The notes under the pieces were generated by a model. The model ran no database searches. It was not told where the DNA came from and saw only the letters and a list, made by a program, of their open reading frames with translations. DNA of 36,922 bases from a virus. How positions within the stretch are numbered: the stretch's first letter is position 1; each line of letters opens with the position of its first letter. Positions 1 through 6,782 of this stretch are shown here, one piece after another. The stretch is taken from positions 1-36,922 of the IMG/VR virus record IMGVR_UViG_3300028612_002716; one strand, written 5' to 3'. The position numbers and the translations under genes were made by a program.

Positions 1-108
1 ATGGGCAAGATGCTGGAGTACCTGCTGACCCTTGAGGTCACTTGGACGCTTGTAGAGCGGATCATTTCGCTCTTCAGTATCCTTAACGTACCACCACCAA
101 TGCTTTAA
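1..108 (+). CDS. Unidentified short reading frame at the window edge
   Basis: A 35-codon frame opens with ATG at the first base and ends with TAA at 108. The product is mainly hydrophobic (LVERIISLFSILNVPPPML at the end). I do not recognise it. No ribosome binding site can be seen because the window starts here, so it may be the 3' end of a longer gene. A strong hairpin with a short T-rich tail follows its stop, which supports rightward transcription ending here. Confidence 0.3.
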   Translation: MGKMLEYLLTLEVTWTLVERIISLFSILNVPPPML

Positions 109-118
109 TCAACACCAG

Positions 119-143
119 CCCCGGCACATGCCGGGGTTGTCTT
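119..143 (+). terminator. Rho-independent terminator-like hairpin
   Basis: CCCCGGCA (119-126) pairs perfectly with TGCCGGGG (129-136) around a two-base loop, followed by TTGTCTT. It lies between the stop of the rightward frame at 108 and the stop of the leftward Rz1 gene at 142. The T-rich side suits the rightward transcript, although the stem could also slow transcription from the lysis genes. Confidence 0.6.
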
Positions 144-402
144 AAGGCGCACCCCCCTCCTTCCCAATACACCCCCTCACCTGCAACGCACAACTCTCCA
201 ACGCCCCCTCTACCTCATCCAACGCCCTGCGCCAATCCTCATTCACCACCAGCGGCGGCCTCCCCGGCAGCAGGCACGGCACCAGGTTGCACTGGGTCCG
301 CGGCACGGTAGGCGGCAGGGTCGGTGGTGTTGGGGCGGGCGTAGAGCATGCCGAGGTCAGCAGGCACAGGCTCAGCCAGATAATCCATGATGGTCTGATC
401 AT
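142..402 (-). CDS. Rz1-like outer-membrane spanin lipoprotein
   Basis: The 86-aa product has an N-terminal hydrophobic signal ending in LLTSAC (Cys19), then a proline-rich stretch (PAPTPPTLPPTVP). This is the usual look of Rz1, the outer-membrane half of the two-component spanin that fuses inner and outer membranes in the last step of lysis. The gene starts inside the Rz gene in another frame and runs 97 bases past the Rz stop, a classic overlapping Rz/Rz1 layout. The lipobox is imperfect because position -3 is Thr rather than Leu. Spanins are too variable for exact family assignment by eye; the assignment rests on nesting, lipobox and proline content. Confidence 0.75.
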   Translation of the reverse strand: MIRPSWIIWLSLCLLTSACSTPAPTPPTLPPTVPRTQCNLVPCLLPGRPPLVVNEDWRRALDEVEGALESCALQVRGCIGKEGGAP

Positions 403-706
403 TACGTTTCAACTCCTCAATGGCGCGCGCTTGCCGGGTGGCTTGGCGGGTGATGGTTTGCTCGAGCAGCTTCATGCCGCGGTCGATCTCTGCAGCGCGG
501 TCGATCTCCCGCTGCTGGCCGGCCAGCACCAGGGCTTGCACCTCGGTCAGTTCCTTTTCCTTGGCCAGGTCGCTTTCGGCCCGGTCGGCCCGCTGCGTTT
601 CCAGCTCGATGCGCGGGCTGATGATCCACCAGGCCACGGCCGCGATCACGGCCAGCACCGCCAACGCCCCGCCGATCTGCAGCAGCAACTTGTATTTACT
701 CAGCAC
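239..706 (-). CDS. Rz-like inner-membrane spanin
   Basis: The 155-aa product has a single N-terminal membrane segment (about residues 9-28), then a long charged, heptad-like helical region (about 33-105) and a flexible Ala/Pro tail. This is the i-spanin design: anchored in the inner membrane with a periplasmic coiled coil that contacts Rz1. It overlaps the end of the endolysin gene by 11 bases and contains the Rz1 start, giving the order endolysin, Rz, Rz1. No holin is present in this cluster; the probable holin lies about 23 kb away beside the terminase genes. Confidence 0.8.
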   Translation of the reverse strand: MLSKYKLLLQIGGALAVLAVIAAVAWWIISPRIELETQRADRAESDLAKEKELTEVQALVLAGQQREIDRAAEIDRGMKLLEQTITRQATRQARAIEELKRNDQTIMDYLAEPVPADLGMLYARPNTTDPAAYRAADPVQPGAVPAAGEAAAGGE

Positions 707-1232
707 GCATCACCTCCTCGGCCAGCAGATCCGCCAGCACCTCAGCCAGCTGCTGCTTCCAGCGCTGGTATGCAGCCAGGTCGCCCGGGTTGCTGATGAA
801 GAACAGCTCCACGATGATCCCGCCCCCGCGGCTCACAAAGGCCAGCCGGCTGTGCTGCCCGCTCGCTTCACCCTTTGCCCCACGGTTAGCAATGCCCAGC
901 GTCTCGCTGATGGCCTTGCACACGCGCAAGCCCAGCTCCATGTTCCCCGGCCAGCTCAGCGTCTCCACGCCCGTAGCCGTCGGCTTGTGGAATGCATTGC
1001 AGTGAAACTCCAGGGCGATATCGTGCGCCGCCGCCAGCCGCCAGGCCTTGTTCAGCGGCAGGTTCTGGCCGTGGTCGCCATCCTGGCTAAACGCCAAGCC
1101 CCGAGCCCGCAACGCCTCCGCGATCAGGTCGCGGAATTCCAGCACGATATCCGCCTCCGTAAAGCCATTGCCCACGGCGCCGGGGTCAGCGTCCGAATGG
1201 CCGGCGCTGATCATTAACGATCTCTTTTGCAT
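696..1232 (-). CDS. Endolysin, N-acetylmuramoyl-L-alanine amidase (Amidase_3 type)
   Basis: The 178-aa protein has the layout of zinc amidases that cut the bond between muramic acid and the first stem-peptide alanine. The visible zinc and catalytic set is His12 (SAGHSDADPG), Glu26, His77 (EFHCNAF) and Glu142 (IIVELFFISN). It is one catalytic domain with no signal peptide and no cell-wall binding domain, so it would need the holin for export. The ATG at 1232 follows a usable Shine-Dalgarno (CAGGAG). It is the first gene of the endolysin-Rz-Rz1 group. An intrinsic terminator hairpin sits about 25 bases upstream of its start. Confidence 0.9.
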   Translation of the reverse strand: MQKRSLMISAGHSDADPGAVGNGFTEADIVLEFRDLIAEALRARGLAFSQDGDHGQNLPLNKAWRLAAAHDIALEFHCNAFHKPTATGVETLSWPGNMELGLRVCKAISETLGIANRGAKGEASGQHSRLAFVSRGGGIIVELFFISNPGDLAAYQRWKQQLAEVLADLLAEEVMRAE

Positions 1233-1256
1233 GGTTTACTCCTGAAATGCAGGCAC

Positions 1257-1277
1257 AAAAAAACCCGCAGCAGCGGG
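1257..1277 (-). terminator. Leftward intrinsic terminator just before the endolysin gene
   Basis: Read on the minus strand, CCCGC and GCGGG (1277-1264) form a five-pair stem with a four-base loop, followed by seven T (1263-1257). It ends leftward transcripts coming from the right, yet lies immediately upstream of the endolysin ribosome binding site. Expression of the lysis genes from the tail operon would therefore need read-through or antitermination. Confidence 0.7.
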
Positions 1278-1351
1278 CCTGAAGAACGCGCACCGCACCG
1301 CTCAGCGGCCCGGCACACAAGTGAATTGATTTACGACCGCCCTATTCAATA

Positions 1352-1371
1352 TGCTGTACATCCATCCAGCA
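1352..1371 (+). promoter_or_regulatory. LexA (SOS) box
   Basis: The 20 bases TGCTGTACATCCATCCAGCA match the E. coli sulA SOS box, as I remember it, at 17 of 20 positions. They keep CTGT-N8-CAG, with one change in the conserved ACAG half. The box ends two bases before the ATG at 1374. A TTGATT (1326-1331) with an AT-rich stretch about 16 bases on could be the promoter it covers. This predicts that the following gene is induced by DNA damage. Confidence 0.7.
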
Positions 1372-1373
1372 TA

Positions 1374-1679
1374 ATGAACCACGCCATGATCTTTCTCGTC
1401 CGCCGCATGCGCGTCAGGGGCGTACCGCTCAGCCCCCAGCAACTACGCAAAGAACAAGAGATCCGCGGCGACGTGCGCGTGAACCATGAAAGCTGCGTGC
1501 TCGGCCGCGCCTCCGTGATCGCTACGCTCAAAAGCGGGCAACCGCTCAGCGAGCCAGACATCCCCGAGCTACTGGATGCCAGCCTGCACTCCATGGCCCC
1601 GAACGCGTTCGTGCTCTCCGGGATCGAAGTCGTCGACGGCGTGGCCTATGCCCAGAGCTGGATCTGCAGCGCCGAATGA
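1374..1679 (+). CDS. Small SOS-controlled protein of unknown function
   Basis: The 101-aa product begins MNHAMIFLVRRMRVRGVPL and shows no signal peptide, membrane segment or catalytic motif I can name. A longer in-frame reading to 1227 exists, but it would run through the LexA box. The ATG at 1374, two bases behind that box, is the sensible start; a second ATG lies at 1386, and neither has a good Shine-Dalgarno. The gene points against the flanking phage late genes, with a CsrA paralogue next on the same strand. The LexA box makes a damage-response or prophage-linked role likely, but the function is unknown. Confidence 0.65.
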   Translation: MNHAMIFLVRRMRVRGVPLSPQQLRKEQEIRGDVRVNHESCVLGRASVIATLKSGQPLSEPDIPELLDASLHSMAPNAFVLSGIEVVDGVAYAQSWICSAE

Positions 1680-1747
1680 GACCCCGTTCGCAGACAACCG
1701 CGCCGGCCGGTGGCATGCTCATGCTTTTATGAAAAGGAATTCAGACC

Positions 1748-1948
1748 ATGCTCGTCATCACCCGCCGCCTGGGCGAAAGCGTCCGCATCGGCGACAATAT
1801 TGTGATTCACATCGTCAAAGCCGAAGCCCCGCGAGCCCGGATTGGCGTGGTCGCCCCCAAAGAGATGGCCGTTTTGCGCGCTGAGCTCGAGCAGCATCAC
1901 GAGCAGAGCAGCGATCAACCAGGCCGCCCACTGCTCCAGCAGGATTAA
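1748..1948 (+). CDS. CsrA/RsmA-family RNA-binding regulator, prophage copy
   Basis: The 66-aa protein opens MLVITRRLGESVRIGD, continues ...VRIGDNIVIHIV..., and has RARIGVVAPKEMAVLR, the diagnostic blocks of CsrA/RsmA. The beta-1 residues (LVITRR) and the beta-5/helix region (R-x-GV-AP-E) that contact GGA in hairpin loops are kept. CsrA dimers bind mRNA leaders, usually repressing translation or changing stability. The C-terminus after about residue 50 is longer and Gln-rich compared with the roughly 60-aa core proteins. A purine-rich AAGGAAT precedes the ATG. A copy inside a phage genome suggests interference with host RsmA regulation or control of phage mRNAs. Confidence 0.9.
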   Translation: MLVITRRLGESVRIGDNIVIHIVKAEAPRARIGVVAPKEMAVLRAELEQHHEQSSDQPGRPLLQQD

Positions 1949-2005
1949 CCAGCCGCCGGCACCGCATGCTAGGCTTGCAATTCTGCCATCGCATGGAAGC
2001 TTCAC

Positions 2006-2668
2006 ATGAACAACAAAAATCAAATCCCCAAATGGCTGGAGACGCTGGGGATTCCCGCATTGCTCATAGCACTCGCCTCCCCCATCCTCATCTACATGGC
2101 TCACTTTGGCTTTGAGATCAGCTCAGACCATACCCGATGGTCCGAGATGGGCTCAGCGTTCTCTGGCATTTACACGCCAGTTATAGCCCTCGCCACATTG
2201 GTAGTGCTCGCTATGCAGTACAACCTCCAGAGACGTCTGTCCCAGAAGGAAGAGATCCAAGCATTAATCGCCGAGCGCAGGACAGACTTCGCAGGGCATC
2301 TGGCCCGCATCGAAAGATTGATAGATAAGCACGGAGGACCTCAAGAGGCACTTAGAGCAACTGGCATATCAGTCTTTTACGGTACATCTCCCGAGATCTT
2401 GCAAACAGAAGACCATCGCCAACATGCACAGGCGCTCCACATTGCAGCCCCACAAGTTCTAGACGCTTGGACTGGGATATATATGTGTTTCGCAGGCCTT
2501 CCAGGATCCGAAAACGAATATTTGCGGCAGCTCTATGCCAAGTTATTTTATTCGACCATTGCAAGTATTTCCTTCCCGGTAGCTTCCGCTTTGGATTCCT
2601 ATCATTTTTCTGCCAGGGACACGCCCACCAAGTTTTCCTACGTCTTCAACGAGGAACTGAACCTGTAG
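2006..2668 (+). CDS. Two-helix membrane protein resembling the N-terminus of PutAbiC-type proteins
   Basis: The 220-aa protein has two membrane segments (about residues 14-36 and 53-75). The block WSEMGSAFSGIYTPVIALA precedes helix 2, and a basic, coiled-coil-like stretch (MQYNLQRRLSQKEEIQ) follows it. This arrangement, a W..xG-x-FxG-x-xxP loop between two helices and then a cytosolic domain, recalls putative phage abortive-infection proteins (PutAbiC) and related membrane sensors. The C-terminal half (about 95-220) has no motif I recognise. The gene looks less GC-rich than its neighbours and is the last of the rightward island before a terminator. Superinfection exclusion or abortive infection is a reasonable but unproven guess. 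Confidence 0.6.
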   Translation: MNNKNQIPKWLETLGIPALLIALASPILIYMAHFGFEISSDHTRWSEMGSAFSGIYTPVIALATLVVLAMQYNLQRRLSQKEEIQALIAERRTDFAGHLARIERLIDKHGGPQEALRATGISVFYGTSPEILQTEDHRQHAQALHIAAPQVLDAWTGIYMCFAGLPGSENEYLRQLYAKLFYSTIASISFPVASALDSYHFSARDTPTKFSYVFNEELNL

Positions 2669-2770
2669 CAATTAGCCACAGCGCACCAGGCAAGACCAAC
2701 CCCAGACGGGAACTCGACCCCTTGCACCCCATGCAGGCGGCACTGCCCGACTAAGCCAATGACCCATAAA

Positions 2771-2800
2771 GAAAACCGCCCTTTTCAGAGCGGCCTTTTT
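2771..2800 (+). terminator. Probable rightward terminator after the membrane-protein gene
   Basis: CCGC (2776-2779) pairs with GCGG (2790-2793), and AAAA before it can pair with the T run (2796-2800) across a two-base bulge, ending in TTTTT. It closes the rightward island. Confidence 0.45.
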
Positions 2801-2933
2801 CCTGCATTTTCAGCGTTTCGCCACTTTGCAAATCAATGACTTGCGCGGTAGTTTTGCGCATCCCTCCCCGGCCGTTCTGGCCAAACTGAGAACCCCATCA
2901 CTCCCCCGCGCAATCCCTTGCGCTAGTATTTGG

Positions 2934-2991
2934 GTGCGGGAATCATGGCCCGCACCTTGTGAGAAGTACCGGGTTAAGCAGTCCCGGTTTT
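2934..2991 (+). terminator. Two hairpins between convergent transcription units
   Basis: GTGCGGG (2934-2940) pairs with CCCGCAC (2949-2955), and ACCGGG (2968-2973) pairs with CCCGGT (2983-2988), the latter followed by TTTTAA on the plus strand. They lie in the 343-base gap (2669-3011) between the rightward island and the end of the leftward tail operon. Apart from these hairpins and the terminator at 2771-2800 I see nothing gene-like in that gap. Confidence 0.4.
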
Positions 2992-3011
2992 AAGCCAGCG
3001 GCACAACTCCC

Positions 3012-3386
3012 TTATAACTGATCCATTTCCTGCGGCACTGGCGACAGCCCAAGCCATGCCAGCGCCTCCAGCGGCTCAACATCAACAACCATCTGCAATC
3101 CGCCCGGCTGATTGAGCGTATCCAGCGCCTGCTGTGCCAACACCCTGTCCGCCGCTTCTGCATGGTCTGGCGACTCAGGCAGCACGCCTGCCGCTGAGCC
3201 GAGAAATACCGGCTTAACGACTGTGCTCGCGACCGCGTAAAGGTTGCCGTCCACGTCCTCCCAGTCGGCCTGCTTGAAGGTTTCGATATCCGCAGAAGAC
3301 TCACCCATGATGCAAGCCAGGTGGTTGGCCGCTGGCATCATAGCTGCTGGAACAATGATGACTACCGGATGAGTGTACTGGGTCAT
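3012..3386 (-). CDS. Small tail-fibre-associated phage protein, function unknown
   Basis: The 124-aa product starts MTQYTHPVVIIVPAAMM and has no recognisable catalytic motif. Its ATG overlaps the stop of the fibre-like gene upstream (ATGA at 3386-3383), and CAGGAG lies seven bases before the start. It is the last gene of the leftward tail operon. That position suggests a fibre-tip protein, a fibre assembly chaperone or a small structural protein. The assignment is from context only. Confidence 0.6.
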   Translation of the reverse strand: MTQYTHPVVIIVPAAMMPAANHLACIMGESSADIETFKQADWEDVDGNLYAVASTVVKPVFLGSAAGVLPESPDHAEAADRVLAQQALDTLNQPGGLQMVVDVEPLEALAWLGLSPVPQEMDQL

Positions 3387-4285
3387 GCTGTAACTCCTGA
3401 TCTGAGCATTGAAAGCTGATCCAGTTCATCCAGCTCCATCTCGTTTAAGAGTCGAGATACAACGACATTTGAAAACTCATCACCCCGCCAGGGTAGCGAG
3501 GCACCGCCTCGCCTGGCGAAATAAAACGGATAGTTGCCAAAGTTTCCGCCACCAGCCTCGGGTCTAATGAACGCTGTGACTGTGGGCTGATCTCCGTTGT
3601 ACCTAAATACCGGAATGCCGTCCGCTAAGTCCGGTTCTGCATAATTCATGGCGGCGGTGATCGAACCTAGGATAGGGAATGGGATAGTAATTCCCGAGGT
3701 GCCAATTTCTGATCTAGTACCACGCCTGCCGATTCTAGGGTTGCCGCCCTCAGGCAGAGTCAGATAGAACGCCCCTATATTATTGTTAGTGACGGGACTC
3801 ATCTCCATGAACATCGCCGTGCCGGTGTTTAATTCCCGAAATACACCAATGCCAAAAGTGATCTTGTCAGTAGCCGTAAAATCGATGGTGTCGGTTCTAA
3901 GCCCCTGGTTGATCCCGTTGTACCTGATACGCGGAATCCCACCCTCAACCACATAAATAGGCCTGTCGGCGCTTACTGTCTGGTATCTATGGTTACCTCT
4001 ACCGCTCCTATCAAGCTGTAATCCTACGGGATCACCGGACGCAGTGACGGGTATAGTTCCAGCGGCGTCTTGAAAAAGCGTACTAATATCAGCAGAGTCG
4101 TACCACCACCCCTGCTCGCCGTTTTCAAAAAGCGAAAGCACCGGGTGTATCCGGGCTGCGTATTCGCGGAAGGGGTCAGTCTCACTTAGAAGCGCCTTAC
4201 CTCGCTCAGCCAATACTGGGTTCAACGACTCCCGGATCAGCCTTTTTGTTTGATTCAGATAAAGCAACTTGTCAGCGATACTCAT
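3383..4285 (-). CDS. Tail fibre or tail-tip protein with lectin-like central region
   Basis: The 300-aa product has an N-terminal helical part (about 1-45), then the block FENGEQGWWYDSADISTLFQ and a GRGNH motif. This is a pattern I associate with phage structural proteins carrying concanavalin/LamG-like beta-sandwich domains. The central region (about 105-260) is beta-rich and glycine-rich. It follows the long fibre gene with an ATGA overlap, so the two are probably translated together. A role in binding host surface sugars is likely from position and fold appearance, but the exact receptor function is inference. Confidence 0.6.
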   Translation of the reverse strand: MSIADKLLYLNQTKRLIRESLNPVLAERGKALLSETDPFREYAARIHPVLSLFENGEQGWWYDSADISTLFQDAAGTIPVTASGDPVGLQLDRSGRGNHRYQTVSADRPIYVVEGGIPRIRYNGINQGLRTDTIDFTATDKITFGIGVFRELNTGTAMFMEMSPVTNNNIGAFYLTLPEGGNPRIGRRGTRSEIGTSGITIPFPILGSITAAMNYAEPDLADGIPVFRYNGDQPTVTAFIRPEAGGGNFGNYPFYFARRGGASLPWRGDEFSNVVVSRLLNEMELDELDQLSMLRSGVTA

Positions 4286-6060
4286 ACCACCTCCCCGTTG
4301 ATTGCGTCGAGCGCAGCACCGACATCACCCATCATCGCGCCAAGTTCCTGCAGCGCCCCCTCGACGGTAGCCGATGCGTAATAAGCGCCTACGTCTGTGA
4401 TGCCAATATCGACCGCATCCGATGATCCGCCAGCCTCCGAACTGATTACCGGGTTATCAGGGTCGGTGCGGTCAATACTGATGTTATTCCCTGCCGTCAG
4501 CGGACGCTCCGCCGTCGCTGGAAGATTGCTCAGCTTGGTTTTCTCGGCGGTGGTGAAGTCCTCGGTACTGAGCCGCTTGCCGGGTACTTTGTCGACTTTG
4601 AGGTCGAGGGCTGTTTGCTGCGCGGTGCTGACCGGCTTGTTCAGGTCAGACGTGTTGTCGGCATTGCCCAGACCGACATCGGCCTTGGTGAGCGTGACCA
4701 CGCCCTTCTTGCCGTTGACCGAGGCCACGGCATCGGTGTTGTCTACCTTGCCCCAGGCCGCTCCATCCGATACCAGCCAGTCGCCCACATCGAACTCAAG
4801 TCCGAACCGGGTTCCGCCCACGCTGGCAATGTAGTAATCGCCCTTCTGGGCTGGCGTGCTCGGCAGGTTCGGCGTGTTGGTGCTGGCATCCCACAGGCCT
4901 TGATAGCTCAGCTGGCCCAGCACGGCGTCACTGATCTGGCTCAGCGGTACCTTGCCGTCATTGTCCAGCTCGGCCAGGCCGTTGTCGGCACCTTTGAGCG
5001 CAGTATTAAGTTTGAGCGCAAGCGCGGCAGTGGCCGCATCGCTCAAGGGCTTGTTCGCGTCACTGGTGTTATCGACGTTATCCAGAGCCAGGTCGGACTT
5101 GGTGATCGTCACGGCGCCCGTGCGGCCCTGCACCGTTTGCACCGGGGCAGCTGCCGCGGCTTCTGCTGGTGTGGTCCGGGTGGCGATGGCGTCGGCCAGT
5201 TCCTGATCGGCCTCATCCTTGGTATACCGCGCAGCCAGATCCGCCACCGTCTGCTGCACAAAGGCCAGAAAATCGTTCAGGTCCGTCTTGGCATTGAGCA
5301 GGCCCATCAGATCCAGCTGGGTGGTGATATCCCCTACGATGGTTCCCCATGGGCGGTTCAACGGCTCAGGGCTGGTAATGACTGTGCCGTCCTCCAGGGT
5401 GATGATCAGGTATCCATCGTCATCTACCACCATGGTGGATACGGTGGGGCCGGGCGGGCCACGGTCGGCACCGATCACAGCAAAGCCTTGGCAGGTAGCC
5501 GGGGTGGTGCCTGCAGCAATGGCAGTCACCTTGCCCGCATACACGCGCAGCACGTCAGTCGAGCCCAGCTGCACATCGAGCGTGTACTCGAGAGCGCTCC
5601 ATTCCAGTGCCTCGGTCTGCTCATCCGTCAGCACCGCATCCACCCAGCCGGCGGCATCCACAGTCACCGGCAAGGTGTCCACGGCCGCGCCCTTGTCGTA
5701 CAGGGTCAGCTCTGCAGTGGCACCGGCCAGCGGCAACGGTGGGTAGTACACAATCTGCCCGCCTGTGCCGTTGGTGCCTGCCGCATTGATGGTGCTGATC
5801 TCCAGCGTCTCGGCATCCACCACCCGGGCAAAGTGAGGCTGCTGCTGGATGGGCGCGCGGTTCAGCGCGGTCAGTTGGCGGACCCGTTCAATCCAGATAG
5901 GCCAGTCAGTCGGGAGGCCATGGTCAACGGTCAACTGCACCGGGGCGGCGGCAATGATCGCGGTGATGTCGCGGTACACGGGCGTCGGCTGCATGACGCG
6001 CAGGCGGGCACGAAATGTGGCGCCCTTGTGGATTACAAGGGCGAGCTGGGTAGGCTGCAT
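4282..6060 (-). CDS. Tail fibre protein with repeated shaft modules
   Basis: The 592-aa protein contains two copies of a fibre-shaft module (about residues 308-352 and 448-491). Each reads V(Q/N)G-x-x-G-V-x-(I/L)TK-(S/A)D followed by N-(V/A)DNTSD-NKP and an Ala/Leu helix, a unit common in phage side-tail fibres. An N-terminal beta-rich domain (1-185) probably attaches to the tail tip. The C-terminal block (DIGITDVGAYY...VEGALQELG, about 551-575) resembles the terminal fibre segments seen in many phages. GGAG precedes the ATG by six bases. It lies between tail-tip genes and the lectin-like gene. Confidence 0.8.
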   Translation of the reverse strand: MQPTQLALVIHKGATFRARLRVMQPTPVYRDITAIIAAAPVQLTVDHGLPTDWPIWIERVRQLTALNRAPIQQQPHFARVVDAETLEISTINAAGTNGTGGQIVYYPPLPLAGATAELTLYDKGAAVDTLPVTVDAAGWVDAVLTDEQTEALEWSALEYTLDVQLGSTDVLRVYAGKVTAIAAGTTPATCQGFAVIGADRGPPGPTVSTMVVDDDGYLIITLEDGTVITSPEPLNRPWGTIVGDITTQLDLMGLLNAKTDLNDFLAFVQQTVADLAARYTKDEADQELADAIATRTTPAEAAAAAPVQTVQGRTGAVTITKSDLALDNVDNTSDANKPLSDAATAALALKLNTALKGADNGLAELDNDGKVPLSQISDAVLGQLSYQGLWDASTNTPNLPSTPAQKGDYYIASVGGTRFGLEFDVGDWLVSDGAAWGKVDNTDAVASVNGKKGVVTLTKADVGLGNADNTSDLNKPVSTAQQTALDLKVDKVPGKRLSTEDFTTAEKTKLSNLPATAERPLTAGNNISIDRTDPDNPVISSEAGGSSDAVDIGITDVGAYYASATVEGALQELGAMMGDVGAALDAINGEVV

Positions 6061-6074
6061 AGGTGGCTCCGGGA

Positions 6075-6773
6075 TCAGGAAAGGGTCGTGTAGTCGTCGT
6101 AGTCGGAGATATCGACCGTTAGCTGCAGGCGTATTAAAGGGGCGTCGTTTTCAACGTAGCCCGCGGCGTAGGCAGCTACCACCAGCTTTAGCTTGACTGT
6201 GCCGGAGGAGGTCAGGTCCACATAGGTGTTATCCGGCGCGATGGTGGCGGTGATCATCGGGTGATCCTGCACGGTCGCAAAATCAATTTCCAAGCCCTCG
6301 CCGGAGAGCCGAATGACAGTGCCGCTAAAAACCTGCACTTCCACCGTATTCTGCACTCTGCCCAGCCGAGGCAGATCCGCCGGCGGCTTAATCGTTACCA
6401 TCCCGCCGGATGGGGTGGGCCGGAAATAGCTGCCCGCTTTATCCAGCGTGACCGTGCTGCCGCCGTACACGATTTGCCAGGGCACGCCTGTTGCTACCTG
6501 CTCCATGACGTAATCCAGGCTGTCAAAAAGGGTTAGCAGAACCATCGCGTTGGCGGCGCAATAGATCACGCTGCCCTCGGGCCACTCCTGTGGGTTCTCG
6601 CGCATCAGGTCCGCCTGCCCTGATGCTACCTGCACAAGCACAACCTCCCATCGGGTGGCTGCATCATCGCTCACGGTCAGCACGTACTGCCCATCCGGTA
6701 GGTCCACGGCCACGGAGGTTTGCACAGCCGTCAGCGTGACAGGGCGCATCCAGTTATCAACAAAGTTAAGCAT
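6075..6773 (-). CDS. Phage tail-region structural protein, unknown
   Basis: The 232-aa, beta-rich product (MLNFVDNWMRPVTLTAVQTS...) has no membrane segment or catalytic motif that I can recognise. GAGG precedes its ATG by seven bases, and it sits between the 550-aa tail gene and the tail fibre gene in one leftward operon. The regular alternation of hydrophobic residues suggests a beta-sandwich, so a baseplate, tip or fibre-attachment role is plausible. Confidence 0.55.
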   Translation of the reverse strand: MLNFVDNWMRPVTLTAVQTSVAVDLPDGQYVLTVSDDAATRWEVVLVQVASGQADLMRENPQEWPEGSVIYCAANAMVLLTLFDSLDYVMEQVATGVPWQIVYGGSTVTLDKAGSYFRPTPSGGMVTIKPPADLPRLGRVQNTVEVQVFSGTVIRLSGEGLEIDFATVQDHPMITATIAPDNTYVDLTSSGTVKLKLVVAAYAAGYVENDAPLIRLQLTVDISDYDDYTTLS

Positions 6774-6782
6774 TGAGGTTCC

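Noticed and set aside
420-1217. Plus-strand frame of 265 codons across the spanin and endolysin genes
   Set aside because: The minus strand has an amidase with all metal ligands and a nested Rz/Rz1 pair. The plus-strand product is Ser/Arg-rich nonsense of antisense type.
4615-6093. A long plus-strand open frame (about 490 codons) opposite the tail fibre gene
   Set aside because: It is the antisense image of the fibre gene in GC-rich DNA. It lacks a ribosome binding site and has no family-like features, while the minus-strand frame has fibre modules and operon coupling.
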